Source of the DNA: an uncultured Bacilli bacterium
GTDB taxonomy: Bacteria > Bacillota_I > Bacilli_A > RF39 > UBA660
Direction: 5' to 3'
Assembly: GCA_934086185.1 (NCBI GenBank)
Contig: CAKOHW010000006.1
Span: 7,185-71,184 of the forward strand
Length of the DNA: 64,000 bases
Under the pieces are notes generated by a model that was given only the letters and a program-made list of their open reading frames with translations, had not been told where the DNA came from and made no database searches. The translations under genes and the position numbers were made by a program. Within the stretch, counting starts at the first letter, position 1. The number at the start of each line of letters is the position of its first letter. Shown here in pieces: positions 61,603 through 64,000 of this stretch.

Positions 61603-62241
61603 TTAGGCACTTTTTTTAGTATTTAATACTTTTTTTAAATATTCAGTCATTTTTTTATCTTTACTATGTTCAAAAAAATAATCCACGAATTGTTTTCTAT
61701 TTATAGTATTAAACAAAAATTCTTGATCTATGCTAGTTAAAATATCTATCATTCTTTTATGAGTTACATTTTTAATATCATTTAATAATTTTCTGTTTTT
61801 AGATTCACTAACATATCTTTCTTTTGGATAGCCACTACCAAAACCTTCGCTGAATAGTTTTTCAAAAATATTAACTAAATTTAATTCACTACCCCATCCA
61901 AAGTTTTTAGCATATGGAATACTTATAGCATTACCAGCATTTATTCTATTAAATAAATAAGCATCTAAATCATTTTCTGCTAAACCACATGTTACATTAG
62001 GATATGAATTTAAACTCATCATAGCACCTATACCAGTACCACATCCTGTAACTATAAAATCTACGCATTTACTATTTAATAATATTGCAGATAAAAGCCC
62101 TGCTTGTACATAAGTTAATTCGTTATCATTTTCTAACATTCCAAAATTAATTATTTCATAATCGACAGCATTCTTTAAACTTTCATAAATAATATTATTT
62201 TTAGTACATTGACTATTTTCTGTTATTAAACCTATTTTCAT
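61603..62241 (-). CDS. RpiB/LacA/LacB family sugar-phosphate isomerase-like protein
   Basis: Protein of 212 residues, longer than the 140-150 of typical RpiB. The family core is visible: VDFIVTGCGTGIGAMMSLNS, with the catalytic Cys in GCGTG, CGLAENDLDAYLFNRINAGN and AISIPYAKNFGWGSEL. The last 65 residues are an extra helical region (RKQFVDYFFEHSKDKKMTEY). It may isomerise ribose-, galactose- or another hexose-phosphate; no sugar operon is adjacent. SD GGTGAT. Confidence 0.82.
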   Translation of the reverse strand: MKIGLITENSQCTKNNIIYESLKNAVDYEIINFGMLENDNELTYVQAGLLSAILLNSKCVDFIVTGCGTGIGAMMSLNSYPNVTCGLAENDLDAYLFNRINAGNAISIPYAKNFGWGSELNLVNIFEKLFSEGFGSGYPKERYVSESKNRKLLNDIKNVTHKRMIDILTSIDQEFLFNTINRKQFVDYFFEHSKDKKMTEYLKKVLNTKKSA

Positions 62242-62301
62242 TTTATATCACCATCAATATTATACCAGTTTTAAAATAATATTTGAATCATATATTTAAA
62301 T

Positions 62302-63585
62302 ATGAAAAATAAATTTGTTAAATCAACAATTATACTTATGATAGGTTCTTTATTTACTAAGTTATTAGGTTTTATAATAAAGATTATATTTACTAGAACT
62401 GTTTCTCAAAATGAAATCAATTTATATAGTATTATAATGCCAACATATTCACTATTAATTACGTTAGCTAATTTAGGATTACCTCTTGCTATTAGCAACT
62501 TGATTGCTCAAAATAAAGTTAATAGTAAAAAAATATTATTTTCTATTGTTCCAGCTTCATTACTTATTAATTTATTTTTAATTATAATTACATTTTTAAC
62601 TGCACCATATATATCTAATACGTTACTTAATAATCCAGATACTTATTATCCTATTATATCTATTGCATTTATTTTACCCTTCATATCTTTATCTAGTATT
62701 ATAAGAGGTTATTTTTTTGGTAAACAAAGAATGTTACCTCATACGGTATCAAATATTATAGAACAAATATTTAGGTTAATTATAATAATTATATTTTTAC
62801 CTAAAATTTTAAAATATGGAACTATAGTTACTGTATCTGTATATATATTATTTAATATTTTGTCTGAAATTATATCTATTATTATATTCTTGTTTTTTGC
62901 TCCTAAAGATTTTTCTATAAGATTAAATGATTTAAAACCAGATATAAAAGTTATTAGAGATATTATGTCTATAGCTATCCCTACTACATCTAGTAGAATA
63001 ATAGGTAATATTGGTTATTTTTTCGAACCAATTGTTTTAACTGCTACTTTAACGTTAGTTGGGTATGATAATAATTATATATTAACTGAATATGGAATTT
63101 ATAATGCATATGTTTTATCTTTATTAACTATTCCATCATTCTTTGTTCTTGCATTAAATACTTCATTGATTCCTGAAATATCTAAGTATAAAGATAATAA
63201 AAAACATGTAAAAAAACGTTTAAAACAATCATTAATAATATCATTTTTAATTGGTTTAATATCTAATACTTTAGTTTATATATTTACTGATGAGTTATTA
63301 CTTATTGTATTTAAAACTACAAGTGGAAGTGAATATATTAAGTTTTTGTGTCCTTTCTTTGTATTTCTATATTTAGAAGGACCTCTTGCTAGTGCTTTAC
63401 AAGCATTAAATTATGCTAAGTATACTATGACTGTTACTATAGTAACTACAATAATTAAATTATTAACGTTATTCTTATTTAGTTTATTACATATAGGTTT
63501 ATATGGTTTATTAATATCTGAAATAATAAATATATATTTAATAATTTATTTGAATGCAAAGAAAATAAAAAAGATATTAATTTAA
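62302..63585 (+). CDS. SpoVB/MurJ-like polysaccharide flippase
   Basis: Membrane protein of 427 residues of the MVF/MATE-like superfamily with about 12 helices. The N-terminus KSTIILMIGSLFTKLLGFII and IIMPTYSLLITLANLGLPLA, then IIRGYFFGKQRMLPHTVSNI and VEQ-like IIEQIFRLIIII, follow the SpoVB/YtgP pattern of Bacillota; such proteins flip lipid-linked peptidoglycan or polysaccharide units and in Bacillus SpoVB serves cortex synthesis. It is shorter than the roughly 510-530 residues of SpoVB. No clear SD. Confidence 0.82.
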   Translation: MKNKFVKSTIILMIGSLFTKLLGFIIKIIFTRTVSQNEINLYSIIMPTYSLLITLANLGLPLAISNLIAQNKVNSKKILFSIVPASLLINLFLIIITFLTAPYISNTLLNNPDTYYPIISIAFILPFISLSSIIRGYFFGKQRMLPHTVSNIIEQIFRLIIIIIFLPKILKYGTIVTVSVYILFNILSEIISIIIFLFFAPKDFSIRLNDLKPDIKVIRDIMSIAIPTTSSRIIGNIGYFFEPIVLTATLTLVGYDNNYILTEYGIYNAYVLSLLTIPSFFVLALNTSLIPEISKYKDNKKHVKKRLKQSLIISFLIGLISNTLVYIFTDELLLIVFKTTSGSEYIKFLCPFFVFLYLEGPLASALQALNYAKYTMTVTIVTTIIKLLTLFLFSLLHIGLYGLLISEIINIYLIIYLNAKKIKKILI

Positions 63586-63619
63586 ATTTTTATTAATATC
63601 TATAAATTGTAAAATAGAA

Positions 63620-63671
63620 AGTCATAAATATTTTAAAGTTAAAAAGTCATAAACTTTAGATATTTATGACT
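63620..63671. repeat. Long imperfect hairpin
   Basis: AGTCATAAATA (63620-63630) pairs with TATTTATGACT (63661-63671), with inner AAAGTT/AACTTT (63635-63640 and 63652-63657). It lies 35 bp after the flippase gene; it may act as a terminator without U-run or be a small repeat element. Confidence 0.6.
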
Positions 63672-64000
63672 ACAAACATTATCTATATACTTAGTTCACT
63701 CGTATTAATTACTTTCTTGTTTATTCCATCTCGAAAAGTTCGAGTATAAATCAATATGGTGCGAGTAGGAAAGTTATTTCAAACTTTTTTCGCAAAAGTA
63801 AGTCGTTGCAATAATCACATCAACTTCTAATAATATAATACCATAAATATTATTAATTTAAAATATAATTTTAATGAATGTTTTAAAAGATAGAAAAAGA
63901 TTACTATTTCTAGTAACCTAACTGATAAATTGTAATTTGACTAACTATTTTTTATTTTATTACCTATAAAACATCCAATTATTGATAATATAAGATATAT
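63672..64000. other. Intergenic region, possible small structured RNA
   Basis: No coding frame seen. At 63694-63790 there is relatively GC-rich sequence with a perfect CTCGAA-AAG-TTCGAG hairpin, ACTCG/CGAGT and ACTTTC/GAAAGT pairs in an interleaved (pseudoknot-like) order, and AAAGTT-ATTTCA-AACTTT followed by T-run, resembling a plus-strand terminator. The remaining 200 bp to the window end show nothing recognisable. Confidence 0.35.

Noticed and set aside
1..64000. Mycoplasma-type genetic code (TGA as Trp)
   Set aside because: Trp is encoded by TGG in recognised proteins and TGA serves as a stop in several genes (for example leuS and the LiaF-like gene).
1..64000. CRISPR array or rRNA operon
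   Set aside because: No regularly spaced repeats and no rRNA-like sequence seen on either strand.

Overview
This 64 kb window is a densely packed, very AT-rich chromosomal segment of a low-GC Gram-positive bacterium (Bacillota, probably an uncultured gut-type member of class Bacilli). The evidence is: recU next to a class A penicillin-binding protein, T-box leaders for tRNA synthetases, ylbL beside ylbJ, an arginine deiminase operon, a SigE/SigK-type sigma factor and a CotY/CotZ-type coat protein. TGG encodes Trp and TGA is used as a stop, so the standard bacterial code applies. A cell wall is present (PBP1, SpoVB/MurJ-like flippase). Some traits are reduced, for example a ThrRS without its TGS domain. 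Genus or species cannot be fixed from the sequence.

Layout. 1-6.4 kb (- strand): the 5' end of a prepilin-like gene, signal peptidase I, an rRNA methyltransferase-like gene, an overlapping trio of protein-kinase-like, folD and radical SAM/SPASM genes, an acyltransferase-like protein and the wreck of a TasA-like gene. 6.5-14.3 kb (-): leuS behind a Leu T-box, a sporulation-type sigma factor, a TetR/YhgE pair, two prepilins and engB. 14.4-19 kb (+): recU, ponA and tmcAL. 19-24.2 kb (-): a GLUG-repeat surface protein, thrS behind a Thr T-box and a DUF308-like membrane protein. 24.3-29 kb (+): a stomatin-like protein, a two-gene radical SAM DNA-metabolism module (TIGR03916/TIGR03915) and a divergent GroEL. 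29-41 kb: lipid kinase, LiaF/DUF4097 pair, miaA, a surface protein with a phage-tail-like C-terminus, tRNA-Ser(GCU), a CHAP endolysin-like protein, ylbL, ylbJ and a three-gene prepilin cluster. 41-45 kb (-): SpoU methyltransferase, a DUF45 peptidase, der, a HExxH protein and a Cys-less EIIB-like protein.

45.3-50 kb is the accessory hot spot. It holds a Cys-rich CotY/CotZ-like gene and, about 4.1 kb away, a nearly identical partial copy of it. Between the copies lie a TasA-like surface protein and a RhuM-Fic/XRE pair. The 3' end of the surface gene contains a 35-codon block of about 55% GC, dominated by codons ending in C, in a C-type-lectin-like WW...RPAVSL setting. This is the best candidate for an unusual system here: it looks like the variable region of a diversity-generating retroelement whose reverse transcriptase and template lie outside the window.

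50-57 kb (-) is an amino-acid ABC transporter followed by arcA-arcB-arcC-arcD-like genes, forming an uptake and ATP-yielding arginine catabolism unit. 57-64 kb holds obg, an Smr protein, a degenerate PfkB-like protein, rplS, an acidic membrane protein, hup, an RpiB-like isomerase, a SpoVB-like flippase and about 400 bp of structured non-coding DNA.

Two themes recur. One is a dispersed family of TasA/SipW-type surface proteins: three intact genes, one internally deleted copy and one tiny C-terminal remnant. The other is a scattered set of sporulation-associated homologues (sigma E/K type, YlbJ, SpoVB-like, CotY/Z) with no main sporulation operon visible in this window.
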